Under the pieces are notes generated by a model, which saw only the letters and a list, made by a program, of their open reading frames with translations, did not search any database and was not told the origin of the DNA. A stretch of 54,286 nucleotides of DNA from Candidatus Moraniibacteriota bacterium (lineage in GTDB: Bacteria > Patescibacteriota > Minisyncoccia > Moranbacterales > GCA-2747515). Positions 8,933-16,997 of this stretch are shown here, in pieces; position 1 is the first letter of the stretch, and every line of letters starts with the position of its first letter. The DNA is taken from contig CAMZLB010000016.1 in NCBI GenBank assembly GCA_947311515.1, forward strand, positions 1 through 54,286, in the 5' to 3' direction. Both the position numbers and the translations under genes were made by a program.

Positions 8933-9319
8933 TTATTTATTCCCAAAAAATACATTATACCATGCCAAAATAGGTTGTTTGATTATGTATTTTTCTGAAG
9001 CATGAGTTTTTTGTTTTTCGTCTGCAATTTTTGGAGTTTTGATTATAACAACCTTTTCACCATCTGCATAATAGCCTCTCTCATGTGCGTCTCTTTCTTT
9101 TGAGATGGTTGTTTTTTTATATTCTACTAATTTTTCTGCTAATTTTTTATTTTTCGTCACCTCTTCATATTGCTCCTTTTTCTCAGCTATCATTATATCA
9201 ATTTGTGATATTCTTTTATGCTCTTTTATTGTAAAGTATAATATTATTACTATTATAGAAATGCTGACTATTATAAAAATGTATGAAAAAGTATTTCTTA
9301 TAACTTGTGCTTTTTCCAT
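8933..9319 (-). CDS. FtsB/DivIC-like septum formation initiator protein
   Basis: 128 residues: a short cytoplasmic tail, a membrane span (about 12-31), then a coiled coil (about 34-75, rich in K/E/I/L heptads such as IAEKKEQYEEVTKNKKLAEKL, given in parts) and the segment ERDAHERGYYADGEKVVII. The last segment matches the (A/E)R..lGy..pGE.v.. element that closes the coiled coil in FtsB and DivIC proteins. The likely role is scaffolding of the FtsQ-B-L divisome complex; an FtsQ gene lies in the next operon downstream of this strand's promoter region (9800-10702). Assignment rests on architecture plus this motif. Confidence 0.7.
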   Translation of the reverse strand: MEKAQVIRNTFSYIFIIVSISIIVIILYFTIKEHKRISQIDIMIAEKKEQYEEVTKNKKLAEKLVEYKKTTISKERDAHERGYYADGEKVVIIKTPKIADEKQKTHASEKYIIKQPILAWYNVFFGNK

Positions 9320-9328
9320 ATGTTAGTT

Positions 9329-9439
9329 TTATGCATAAAGAAATGGGAGTAATAAAAATCCAATCATAGCAAAAATCATAAGAGTTCCAAAAAATATCCA
9401 AAAAATTCTAAGATTTTTATTTCTTTTTGATAACCACAT
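9329..9439 (-). CDS. 36-residue single-span membrane mini-protein
   Basis: An ATG-started ORF (MWLSKRNKNLRIFW...) with a basic head of about 11 residues, one hydrophobic span and the C-terminus LLLPFLYA. It ends 9 nt before the FtsB-like gene, the same spacing as between the other genes of that operon, which supports it as the first gene. Function is unknown; a divisome-associated small protein is possible but unproven. Confidence 0.55.
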   Translation of the reverse strand: MWLSKRNKNLRIFWIFFGTLMIFAMIGFLLLPFLYA

Positions 9440-9631
9440 AAAAAATATATTTTATAACTTACTTAAAATATCTTTTAAATAAAGATACATTATATATATT
9501 ATACATCAAAAACATAAATAACACTATTAATACTATCTTTAATCACCTAAAATAACATTGTGTTGAATTAGTTTTATCAAACTTATTTCTAAATAACCTC
9601 AACTAAATAATAAGATTATTCTTTAAAGATA

Positions 9632-9728
9632 AATTACAAAACTCTAATTATAAAAACCTTATGATTGAAGGCTTTTGAAAATAATATTTCAGATTTATTT
9701 TCTTAGTTCTTTACTTTGGTTTTGTTAG
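9632..9728 (+). repeat. Dispersed intergenic repeat, copy A (diverged)
   Basis: Shares the ordered blocks ATAAAAACC, AAGGCTTT, CAGATTTATTTTCTTA and GGTTTTGT with copies B (24533-24630) and C (28120-28223, opposite strand). It lies in the 360-nt gap 9440-9799, where no further gene is seen. It overlaps the hairpin at 9652-9676. Confidence 0.5.
9652..9676 (-). terminator. Candidate terminator of the glycosyltransferase-holB-ftsQ operon
   Basis: On the minus strand AAAAGCCTT, a 7-nt loop and AAGGTTTTT form a 9-bp stem (one G-U) ending in a U run. It lies about 125 nt after the ftsQ stop and is part of repeat copy A. Confidence 0.5.
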
Positions 9729-9799
9729 ATTTTTTTCTAAAGGAGAGATTTTAAAGAAGTTTTGAAACTAGAAGAAAGAGACAAGATCTTTACTTTCTA

Positions 9800-10702
9800 T
9801 TATGATTCTAAATTACCTTTCTTTTCTGATTCAAAGGACTTTAGTTTATACACTAGCTTTTCACCATATCTAGTATCTATAAACAACAAATCATTTCTAT
9901 CTTTTCCTATGTCAGTATGATTAAATATTTGTCTAAGTCTTAACAGTACCTCTTCCATGTTTTGAGTAAAATCTACTCTGAGCTCCCAACCGTCATTAGT
10001 AAGTAAATAAAAATTATGCATTCCAATAGTTTTTGCATGATATTCATTTGAAATTGTTGTGTCTATATTGTAAGTTATATTTTTATAAAAATACATAACT
10101 TGCTCAAGTATCTTAGGTGTTATAATTACTTCTTCAAAAGATAATTCATTTTGTAGAATTATATACAACACATCATTTTTAGTAATAAAGTCTGAAGTTA
10201 AATCAACATTTTCCTGATGAATCTTGCCAGTTTCAATATCTACAACACTACAGTTACCTGTTTTTTTCTCATATTCACACATAACTATTAAAGTATCGTA
10301 ATTGATTACTTTAATTTTTAATTTATTTGGAAATTTTTTTTTGACTGTTACTTCTTTTATCGTAGGTAAATTTATTATCTTATTCTTTAAGTCATCTTTA
10401 TTAACTACTAATAAATTTTCCTTTTTTATATAAAATAAATTTTTTCCACTAATTTCTTTTTTAAAAATAGCTTTAATTTGCTCTTCTTCTATTTCTGTTG
10501 CAGCAGATATTTGGACATCTTCAATAAGTAAAAGATTTGTATAAAACATTACATAAAAAACTGTAAGTAGATACAAAGCCCAAATTAAAATAATTAACAT
10601 AATATTACTTTTTTTCCTTGATTTCACAGAAGATCTGCGTTTTTTGATTTTTACATCTTTTCTTTTTATAATTTTTTCCTTTTTTTTCCTTTTTTTAAAC
10701 AT
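9800..10702 (-). CDS. ftsQ: FtsQ-type POTRA-domain cell division protein
   Basis: A 300-residue bitopic membrane protein. A very basic cytoplasmic N-terminus (about residues 1-33, MFKKRKKKEKIIKRKD...) is followed by one span (about 35-57) and a POTRA domain starting LLIEDVQISAATEIEEEQI and continuing through GKNLFYIKKENL and LPTIKEVTVKKKFPNKLKI (about 60-135). A beta domain with WELRVDF and LRLRQIF near the C-terminus follows. This is the FtsQ/DivIB order; the protein recruits FtsB-FtsL to the septum. It is the last gene of a three-gene operon, 18 nt after holB. Confidence 0.82.
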   Translation of the reverse strand: MFKKRKKKEKIIKRKDVKIKKRRSSVKSRKKSNIMLIILIWALYLLTVFYVMFYTNLLLIEDVQISAATEIEEEQIKAIFKKEISGKNLFYIKKENLLVVNKDDLKNKIINLPTIKEVTVKKKFPNKLKIKVINYDTLIVMCEYEKKTGNCSVVDIETGKIHQENVDLTSDFITKNDVLYIILQNELSFEEVIITPKILEQVMYFYKNITYNIDTTISNEYHAKTIGMHNFYLLTNDGWELRVDFTQNMEEVLLRLRQIFNHTDIGKDRNDLLFIDTRYGEKLVYKLKSFESEKKGNLES

Positions 10703-10720
10703 GAATATATATCAGTATAG

Positions 10721-11593
10721 TTATAAATGTAGTAATAAATTTTCTATTCGAAGTCGCTTATTTACATTACTAAATTTAACATCGTAAAGTGCATCATTAA
10801 TTTTTTCAGACAATGATAATAGTTGATATTTCTTTGTGTTTATTGCAATATTTCTAATTATTGAGCTCCAGAGTATAAGAGTTACATTCAACAAGCAAAA
10901 ATCTTTTGATAGCTTATCTGCTAAATCTATCTTTTCAGATAGGGACATTTTTTTAAAATTTTTAAGAATCTCTAATGCTTGTTTGTATTCTCTAGAGAGC
11001 TCAGTATTTTTTGAAAATCTTTTTAGTAATTCAGGTCTACCCATAGCAATTTTTACATCTTCTTCATTTACATTATCAATTAGTAAGAGTTCCTCATCAG
11101 AAACTAATCCAAAATTTATCCGTAAAACTCGCGAAGAGATAGTCGGTAATAGTTTATTTGTGTCTGAAACTATTAATATGATTATAGTATTTTCATGGGG
11201 CTCTTCTAATAGTTTAAGTATGGAATTTTGAGCCGAAATACTAGATTTATGAAAGTTATCAATTATCACAACTCTCTTATCACCATCAGACGTCAAAGTT
11301 AATTGTTTTTTGAGCTCTCTTATTTGTTTTATTGAAATATCTTTTGTTATTTCTGCTCCTTTTTTTATTTCTTTTTCAGGTTCTATTAATAAAATATCCC
11401 TCCATGCGTTCACATTTTTTTGATATTTTTTTGATAATTCTGTTTCCAAGACTAGAGCTTGACCAAAAGATTTTGCAATTAATCGTTTACCTATAAGTTC
11501 TGGGCCAACAAAAAGAAATGCATGATGAAAGACATCATTTTTAAGTAAGTGATTTAAAAATTTCAACTGTTTGCTGTGTCCATAAATTTGCAT
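10721..11593 (-). CDS. holB: DNA polymerase III subunit delta' (clamp-loader ATPase-like)
   Basis: A 290-residue AAA+ protein that helps load the beta sliding clamp. It starts IYGHSKQLKFLNHLL, with the Walker-A-like GPELIGKRLIA (residues 29-39), DKRVVIIDNFHK (about 103-114, Walker-B position), AQNSILKLLEEP (about 118-129) and the sensor region ISSRVLRINF. The four-cysteine zinc module of canonical DnaX/HolB is absent. The C-terminal collar domain is short. It is embedded between a glycosyltransferase (20 nt upstream) and ftsQ (18 nt downstream). Confidence 0.85.
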   Translation of the reverse strand: MQIYGHSKQLKFLNHLLKNDVFHHAFLFVGPELIGKRLIAKSFGQALVLETELSKKYQKNVNAWRDILLIEPEKEIKKGAEITKDISIKQIRELKKQLTLTSDGDKRVVIIDNFHKSSISAQNSILKLLEEPHENTIIILIVSDTNKLLPTISSRVLRINFGLVSDEELLLIDNVNEEDVKIAMGRPELLKRFSKNTELSREYKQALEILKNFKKMSLSEKIDLADKLSKDFCLLNVTLILWSSIIRNIAINTKKYQLLSLSEKINDALYDVKFSNVNKRLRIENLLLHL

Positions 11594-11613
11594 AAAAACC
11601 TCTTAAATTTAAA

Positions 11614-12753
11614 TTAATATTTGATTGAAGTATCTATGATTTTTTGGAGCTTTTCTTTAAATCGAGCTTTAGAAAATTTTTCAGCTCTTTCTTTTAATTT
11701 GTTAAAATCGAAATAATCTTCTTGTAAGATAAATCTACGAAATCCATCAGCTATAACCTCAAGTGTTGGTGCTCCAAAAAGTATACCATCAACATTTGGT
11801 CTTATGATCTCTTTTGCTCCACCTCTTCCTAGTGCGATAACAGGTATTCCAGCACTTAATGCTTCAATACAAACTATTCCAAAATCATCTTCACAAGGAA
11901 ATACAAGTGCTCTAGATTCATTTAAGAGTTTCCACTTCTCTCTTTCATCGACCCAACCTCGCATAGTCACAGTTTCTCCTGCTATTTTTTTAAGATTATC
12001 ATATTCAGGCCCCTGACCTACTACCGTAAGTGATAACTGTAATTTATTACAGGCCTCTATAGCAAGTGCAACATTTTTGTATTTATTTAGTCTTGAAATT
12101 ACTAAAAATGACTTTTCTTTTTTATTACTAATTTTCTTTTTTAAATTTTGTTTAAATTTTTCACTTATATTAACTGGTGGATACACAACTTCTGATTTTC
12201 TTCTATAATATTTATGAATTCGTTTTTGCGTATATTCAGAATTTGCTATAAGTACATCTGGTCTTTGAGAAGCTTGATAATCCCATACTCTCAAATAACT
12301 AAGAAGTTGTCTTATGAAAAAATTTCTTTTTTTGATAATTCGTTTCATGTATCTCTCATTTTCATCCCATACATATCTCATAGGAGAATGTATATATGCA
12401 ATATGATTAGTGTTTAGTCGTGTAACAATTCCTTTAGTCCATGCACTTGAGCTAGAAATCACTAAGTCAAATTCTCTAAAATCCATAGATTCTGTAGCAG
12501 GACCAAAAAATGGCAATAAGTATCTATAATACTTCTTACAAATTTGTGGCCAATAATTTAAAAAACTAGTTTTTATATCTCTATTTTCAAAATTTTTTCC
12601 AATAGTATTTCTATCATATAATAGTGTATAAATTGGAGCATTTGGAAACATTTCTGATAAAACTTCTAGTACTTTTTCGGCTCCTCCTGGATACAATAAA
12701 AAGTCATGTACTAGTGCAACCTTTAGTTTTTTTTTATTTCCTTTTTCTTTCAT
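11614..12753 (-). CDS. GT4-family glycosyltransferase (WbaZ-like)
   Basis: A 379-residue retaining glycosyltransferase with GT-B fold. The N-terminal domain begins KVALVHDFLLYPGGAEKVLEV (blocks VALVHDFLL, GGAEKVLE); the C-terminal nucleotide-sugar domain has FLVISRLNKYKN (about 205-216) and the E-x7-E catalytic block EDDFGIVCIEALSAGIPVIA. It is a close paralogue of 21505-22614: both share VHD.L...GGAE+VLE, HSPMRY.WD and a PPVN/S block. It probably builds a cell-surface polysaccharide or lipid-linked glycan. It heads an operon with holB and ftsQ, away from the main polysaccharide cluster. Confidence 0.88.
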   Translation of the reverse strand: MKEKGNKKKLKVALVHDFLLYPGGAEKVLEVLSEMFPNAPIYTLLYDRNTIGKNFENRDIKTSFLNYWPQICKKYYRYLLPFFGPATESMDFREFDLVISSSSAWTKGIVTRLNTNHIAYIHSPMRYVWDENERYMKRIIKKRNFFIRQLLSYLRVWDYQASQRPDVLIANSEYTQKRIHKYYRRKSEVVYPPVNISEKFKQNLKKKISNKKEKSFLVISRLNKYKNVALAIEACNKLQLSLTVVGQGPEYDNLKKIAGETVTMRGWVDEREKWKLLNESRALVFPCEDDFGIVCIEALSAGIPVIALGRGGAKEIIRPNVDGILFGAPTLEVIADGFRRFILQEDYFDFNKLKERAEKFSKARFKEKLQKIIDTSIKY

Positions 12754-12786
12754 TTAATTATTCTTATAACTTCTACCTTATTTGCC

Positions 12787-12815
12787 ATTATATTGGATTT
12801 TTTGCAGTCTGTAAA
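12787..12815 (-). promoter_or_regulatory. Promoter of the glycosyltransferase-holB-ftsQ operon
   Basis: On the minus strand, TTTACA (12810-12815) and TATAAT (12787-12792) are separated by 17 nt. The predicted start is near 12780, with a leader of about 27 nt. Confidence 0.6.
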
Positions 12816-13110
12816 TCCTGTAATAACTTATTGTCAATAGTCAATAGAAATGTATGGATGATTTTTGGGTAGAAACAACACCTTTCTAACTTTATTAATT
12901 GTTAAATTTTTACTTTTTATGTAATGACTTTTTCCATAAGTAGGAAAATATGAGATAATTAAGGTATAAAAAATAAAAATGAAAGAGTTTGTAAGATAGT
13001 TTTTGGGATTAGTTATAAATAAATTAAAAATCATTGATTGTATTTGATAATAATTTATTTGAATTGTAATCATAAACTCCAGCAAGATGTTTTTTGGATA
13101 ATTCTTTTTG
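12816..13110. other. Intergenic region between divergent operons
   Basis: The gap between the minus-strand glycosyltransferase and the CorA-like gene totals about 380 nt. Apart from promoters at its two ends it holds AT-rich sequence with short overlapping ORFs that show no protein-like composition. No RNA gene or repeat was recognised. Confidence 0.5.
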
Positions 13111-13119
13111 TGGTATAAT
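13111..13119 (+). promoter_or_regulatory. Extended -10 promoter of the CorA-like gene, very short leader
   Basis: TGGTATAAT (a TGnTATAAT extended -10) ends 15 nt before the ATG at 13135, so the expected leader is about 9 nt. A convincing -35 was not found, as is common for extended -10 promoters. Confidence 0.55.
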
Positions 13120-13134
13120 TGTAAATAAACTTAT

Positions 13135-14037
13135 ATGAGAATTGTACAAAATACAAATATTACTTGGATTGACTTTCCTGAAACAACTGAAGAGGACTTT
13201 TTGTATTTGAAAAAAAATTTTGATATTCATCCGCTTGCGATAGATGAATTTTCAACACCGACATATAGACCTAGAGCAACAAAATATCCAAATTGTTTAT
13301 TTCTGAGTATACATATACCCTTATTTGATAGAGATAAAAGAACAACTTATTCTAGTGAAGTTGATATAATAATAACTTCTACATATATAATCACGGGACA
13401 TAAAAAATTGATATTTCAAATAAAAGATTTTATGCAATCTTTAGAAAAAGAATCTCAAAAGAAGTTATTTATGAGTAAAACACCTGCTCATTTATTACAT
13501 GAATTACTTAGAATTCTCATAGAATCCTGTTTTCCTAGATTGGATCATATAGCTAAAAAAATAGATATAGTAGAAAATAAAGTTTTCCAAGGAGAAGAAC
13601 ATGAGATGGTAAGAGAAATTAGCATATTGAAAAGAGATGTGTTAAATTTTAGACGTGCTATAATGCCACAAAAAACCGTTTTAGAGTCAATATTGAGACA
13701 ACCAGAAGATATTGTAGCACAGGATATACGAGCATATTATGATGATTTACTTGGTACGAATATACGTCTTTGGAACACGCTTGAAAGTTCTCTTGAAATA
13801 ATTAAATCATTGGAAGAAACTAATAATTCATTATTATCTCAAAAAATTAATAAAAAAATGAAAGTTTTGACTATTTTTTCTGTTACAACACTTCCAGTAT
13901 CTTTATATGTAAGTGTATATGCTATATCTCAAGACCCTTTTATGGATAATCCTTACAAATTCTGGATTCATGTGTGCATCATGCTTATACTTTCTCTAGG
14001 TACTCTATCATTTTTCAAAATTTCTAAGTGGTTTTAA
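13135..14037 (+). CDS. CorA-family divalent metal transporter homologue without a GMN motif
   Basis: A 300-residue protein with the CorA layout: an alpha/beta cytoplasmic domain, a long helix region (about 150-240, including LLHELLRILIESCFPRLDHI) and two C-terminal spans ending in a basic tail (FFKISKWF). CorA channels carry Mg2+, Co2+ or Ni2+ through a pentameric pore whose entrance is the YGMN loop after TM1. Here TM1 (LTIFSVTTLPVSLYVSVY) runs into Y262-A-I-S, then QDPFMDNPYKFW, so the GMN tripeptide is replaced by AIS. Family membership looks sound; transport activity and specificity are uncertain. cysS starts 8 nt after its stop. Confidence 0.8.
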   Translation: MRIVQNTNITWIDFPETTEEDFLYLKKNFDIHPLAIDEFSTPTYRPRATKYPNCLFLSIHIPLFDRDKRTTYSSEVDIIITSTYIITGHKKLIFQIKDFMQSLEKESQKKLFMSKTPAHLLHELLRILIESCFPRLDHIAKKIDIVENKVFQGEEHEMVREISILKRDVLNFRRAIMPQKTVLESILRQPEDIVAQDIRAYYDDLLGTNIRLWNTLESSLEIIKSLEETNNSLLSQKINKKMKVLTIFSVTTLPVSLYVSVYAISQDPFMDNPYKFWIHVCIMLILSLGTLSFFKISKWF

Positions 14038-14045
14038 ATTAATTT

Positions 14046-15473
14046 ATGCTAAAAATTTACAATACTCTCTCAAATACAAAAGAGGAATTTAAGTCAATAA
14101 ACTCTGGAAAAGTTAGTATGTATACATGTGGACCCACTGTATATGACTATATTCATATAGGAAATTTACGATCTTATATTACAGCGGATTTACTTAATAG
14201 ATGGCTCACAAGACTTGGTTATGAAGTGAGAAGTATTAAGAATATCACAGATGTTGGACATCTTACTAATGATGATTTATTTCAGGGTGATAGTGGTGAG
14301 GACAAAATGATAAAAAAAGCAAAAAAAGAAAAGAAAACTCCACTTGAAATTGCAAAATTTTATGAAAATGCAGCAAAAGAATCAGAAGATGCTATAAATA
14401 TTAAAACTGTTAGTTTTATGCCCAGAGCCACTGAACATGTTTCTTACATGATAAAAATGATTGAAAAAATAATTTTAAATGGTTTTGCATATGAAAAAAA
14501 TGGTAATGTTTTTTTTGAAGTAGACAAGATGAAAAGTTATGGAGTTCTTTCTGGTAATACTCTTGAAAATTTGGACATAGGTAGTAGATTACATATACCA
14601 CATCCAGATAAAAAAAATCAATGGGATTTTGCACTTTGGTTAAAAGCTCCAAAAAATCATATTATGAAATGGAATAGTCCATGGAGTCTAGGTTATCCAG
14701 GATGGCATATAGAGTGTAGTGCTATGAGTTTGGAATATCTAGGTAATACAATTGATATACATACTGGCGGAGAGGATAATATTTTTCCACATCATGAAGC
14801 AGAAATAGCCCAAAGTGAATGTGTAACTGGTGAAAAATTTGTAAATTACTGGATACATACTAGATTTTTATTGGTAAATGGCAAAAAAATGTCAAAATCT
14901 AAAGGAAATTTTTACACATTGTCTGATATAATAAAAAAAGGTTATGCAGCAAGTGATCTCCGTATGTTATATCTCATGTCTCATTATCGTTCTCAAATGA
15001 ATTTTACATTCAGTAGTTTAACTCAAGCAAAGAAAAATAAAGAAAGGCTTGTAAATACTATAATTAGATTGAAGGAGTCTGTAAGTAATGAAGTGGCTGT
15101 GAAATTAACTTTTGATAAATTTAAAAACGATTTTGTAAATGCTATGAATGATGACTTAAACACTCCTAAAGCCATATCGGTTTTATTAAAATTATCAACA
15201 AAAATAAATAAAACCTTAGATAAATATACTATATCAAATTCTGAGGAAATTTTATGTTTTTTAAATAACTCAATTCAAAAAGTTCTTGGTATTAAAATCG
15301 AAGTTAAATCAGTGATAAAAATTCCAGAAAAAGTAATGAAAATTTTTAAAAAAAGACAGATATCTAGAGAAAATAAAGATTTTCAACTTTCAGACAAGTT
15401 AAGATATGAACTAAAAAATTTAGGCTATATTGTAAAGGATACTCCTACTGGTCAAAAGTTAACACGAATTTAA
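14046..15473 (+). CDS. cysS: Cysteine--tRNA ligase
   Basis: A 475-residue class I synthetase that charges tRNA-Cys. CGPTVYDYIHIGNLRS (residues 28-43) contains the first zinc cysteine and the HIGN motif. GWHIECSAMS (about 222-231) supplies further zinc ligands, HTGGEDNIFPHHEAE follows, and KKMSKSKGN (about 281-289) is the KMSKS loop. The anticodon-binding C-terminal helical domain is present. It is probably co-transcribed with the CorA-like gene (8-nt gap) and closed by the palindrome at 15474. No T-box was seen upstream. Confidence 0.97.
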   Translation: MLKIYNTLSNTKEEFKSINSGKVSMYTCGPTVYDYIHIGNLRSYITADLLNRWLTRLGYEVRSIKNITDVGHLTNDDLFQGDSGEDKMIKKAKKEKKTPLEIAKFYENAAKESEDAINIKTVSFMPRATEHVSYMIKMIEKIILNGFAYEKNGNVFFEVDKMKSYGVLSGNTLENLDIGSRLHIPHPDKKNQWDFALWLKAPKNHIMKWNSPWSLGYPGWHIECSAMSLEYLGNTIDIHTGGEDNIFPHHEAEIAQSECVTGEKFVNYWIHTRFLLVNGKKMSKSKGNFYTLSDIIKKGYAASDLRMLYLMSHYRSQMNFTFSSLTQAKKNKERLVNTIIRLKESVSNEVAVKLTFDKFKNDFVNAMNDDLNTPKAISVLLKLSTKINKTLDKYTISNSEEILCFLNNSIQKVLGIKIEVKSVIKIPEKVMKIFKKRQISRENKDFQLSDKLRYELKNLGYIVKDTPTGQKLTRI

Positions 15474-15497
15474 AAACCTAGTAAATTTACTAGGTTT
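15474..15497. terminator. Palindromic bidirectional terminator after cysS
   Basis: A perfect 24-nt palindrome (arms AAACCTAGTAAA / TTTACTAGGTTT) starts right after the cysS stop. It overlaps the stop codon of the convergent gene at 15496. It can fold as a hairpin on either strand; the flanking T runs are short. Confidence 0.6.
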
Positions 15498-16677
15498 ATA
15501 TAGTTTCTTGAAGTTTTAAAATACCTCCTAATTGTCCTTCTGTAGGACCATGTTTGGCTGGAGCAAGTTTTACTCCTAAGACCTTGTTATTATGATCTAG
15601 TTTTAGAACTACTATAAATCCAGGAACGTCTGGAATATCTTTTCTAACGTTTGGATTCTGTAGATATCTCCTCACTTTAGTAATGAGTGACTTATTAAAA
15701 GTTTCATCTAAAGGCTTATTGGTATAAAAACATCTCCATAGTTCCCCTAGGTTTTTTTCTAGTTCTGAAACTGCAAATAGCACAATTTCAATACTTTTTG
15801 CTTTTTTAAATTTAAAATCAAATCTAATTTGATTAAACAAGTCTTTAGAGTTTTCTGTTGAAATAACCTTTACGTCTTCAACTATCCTAAAGCTATTTTT
15901 AATCAGAGCTGAAAGTTGTTTTTTTAAAGTCCCTGCTAGTATTAGGTATGTGTTTAAATACATACTTTTTTGACTATTAGTAGGAACCACCTTCCTTATA
16001 GTAGGTTTTTCCGCCACAACATATGCATGCATATGTATAGTAGCAAGACTTTGGCAATTTGCCAATTTATGTCTCTCTCCATTATAACCAATAGCTATGG
16101 AAATTTTTACATTTCCAAATTGGTTTAAAAAAAATAAACTATTTGTCAGTTTTTCACTGAATCTACGTAATACCGTCATTTTTTTTACTGTATTAAATTC
16201 CCTAAAGTTCACCCAGTTGATAACTTGGTCTTTTTCTAACATCCATATCACATGATGTGGAGGCACACTTTCTCCTTCATTGTTTCTGAAAGTACTGTCT
16301 AAAAGACTTAATACGTTAGTACCGAAGTACTTGTCATGTTTTTTGAAATATTCTAAGATAGAAATCTCTGTCTCCATGGGTATATGTGGCCTAGATCCTA
16401 ATGAAGTAAAAAAATAAGCTCCTTCTTTTTGAGATATATTTTCTATAGGAAATATTCCAAAGGACTGTTTTAAAATCGTTCTGTATACCTCACTTATGAT
16501 ATTAAAATCGAAATAATTCAAAACAAAATTTAATAAAATTAATTTATTGGTATTGTTTTTTTTAAAATGGGAATATAGTTTATTTAGTTTTGCACTATGG
16601 TCTACGCCTATTATTTCTGGCATCACTGGATGCATTGCTTTTCTTATTTTAAGTTCTTTTAATATATTTGTAGGCAT
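15496..16677 (-). CDS. Uncharacterised protein with a HIT/GalT-like histidine motif
   Basis: A 393-residue soluble protein that I do not recognise as a named family. The centre (about residues 198-222) reads YNGERHKLANCQSLATIHMH then AYVV, resembling the N-G...(G)Q(S)...HxHxx core of the HIT superfamily, which contains nucleotide hydrolases and galactose-1-phosphate uridylyltransferase. Earlier blocks GSRPHIPMETE and PPHHVIWMLE could be the substrate and beta-strand parts of a GalT-like fold. The C-terminal third has no recognisable motif. It is monocistronic, convergent to cysS and divergent from the T-box-thrS operon. A diverged HIT-fold enzyme is the best guess, at low certainty. Confidence 0.6.
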   Translation of the reverse strand: MPTNILKELKIRKAMHPVMPEIIGVDHSAKLNKLYSHFKKNNTNKLILLNFVLNYFDFNIISEVYRTILKQSFGIFPIENISQKEGAYFFTSLGSRPHIPMETEISILEYFKKHDKYFGTNVLSLLDSTFRNNEGESVPPHHVIWMLEKDQVINWVNFREFNTVKKMTVLRRFSEKLTNSLFFLNQFGNVKISIAIGYNGERHKLANCQSLATIHMHAYVVAEKPTIRKVVPTNSQKSMYLNTYLILAGTLKKQLSALIKNSFRIVEDVKVISTENSKDLFNQIRFDFKFKKAKSIEIVLFAVSELEKNLGELWRCFYTNKPLDETFNKSLITKVRRYLQNPNVRKDIPDVPGFIVVLKLDHNNKVLGVKLAPAKHGPTEGQLGGILKLQETI

Positions 16678-16741
16678 TTTTACCCCTTTTTTTTATTTTA
16701 TTTTTAAATAACTATATGTAGTATATCATTTTTTTGAAATA

Positions 16742-16770
16742 TTGTAAAAAAATTCTATTTAATGTATAAT
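16742..16770 (+). promoter_or_regulatory. Promoter of the T-box-thrS-miaA transcript
   Basis: TTGTAA (16742-16747) and TATAAT (16765-16770) have the ideal 17-nt spacing. Transcription should start near 16777, just before the T-box structures. This placement leaves little room for a normal-size stem I. Confidence 0.7.
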
Positions 16771-16776
16771 AAAAGT

Positions 16777-16975
16777 ACTTTTGATTGATGTGATTACCAA
16801 CCACATTTCATATCTATGAAGCCTGTATTCAGGACTAAGAAAGAAAATTAAGTGATTTTTGTAAGTATTCAATAATGAATTATGCAAAAATAATTTGGGT
16901 GGAACCGCGGAACATAACCTTTCGTCCCAAAGATATTTAGATTATCCTAAATATCTTGAGGGGGATTGGTTTTTT
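16777..16975 (+). promoter_or_regulatory. T-box riboswitch (tRNA-Thr sensing, transcription-terminating) upstream of thrS
   Basis: The T-box core GGGTGGAACCGCGG (16897-16910) and its distal partner TTCGTCCCA (16921-16929) are unmistakable. GGG pairs with CCC (16926-16928) to form the antiterminator. The competing terminator uses the same CCC with GGGGG (16960-16964) around the 11-bp stem AAGATATTTAG / CTAAATATCTT (16930-16957), and ends in TTGGTTTTTT. The bulge TGGA would pair with a U73-CCA tRNA end. Upstream hairpins are short: ATGTG/CACAT (16788-16806) with loop ATTACCAAC holding the Thr codon ACC (16796-16798), TTCAT/ATGAA (16807-16820) and CCTG/CAGG (16822-16833). Uncharged tRNA-Thr should favour thrS read-through. 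The specifier assignment is inferred. Confidence 0.88.
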
Positions 16976-16997
16976 AAATAGTTAATATATATGAATT

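Noticed and set aside
8499-9005. Plus-strand ORF of 168 codons opposite the PpiC-type gene
   Set aside because: It has Phe/Ser/Ile-rich composition typical of antisense frames in AT-rich DNA, and the opposite strand carries the recognised parvulin gene.
9216-9401. 61-codon minus-strand ORF overlapping the FtsB-like gene
   Set aside because: It conflicts with the FtsB-like frame; the 36-residue ORF at 9329-9439 fits the operon spacing better.
12834-13230. Two minus-strand ORFs (12834-13085 and 13024-13230) before the CorA-like gene
   Set aside because: They have low-complexity Ile/Asn/Tyr-rich content, overlap each other and the CorA-like promoter and start, and show no recognisable motif.
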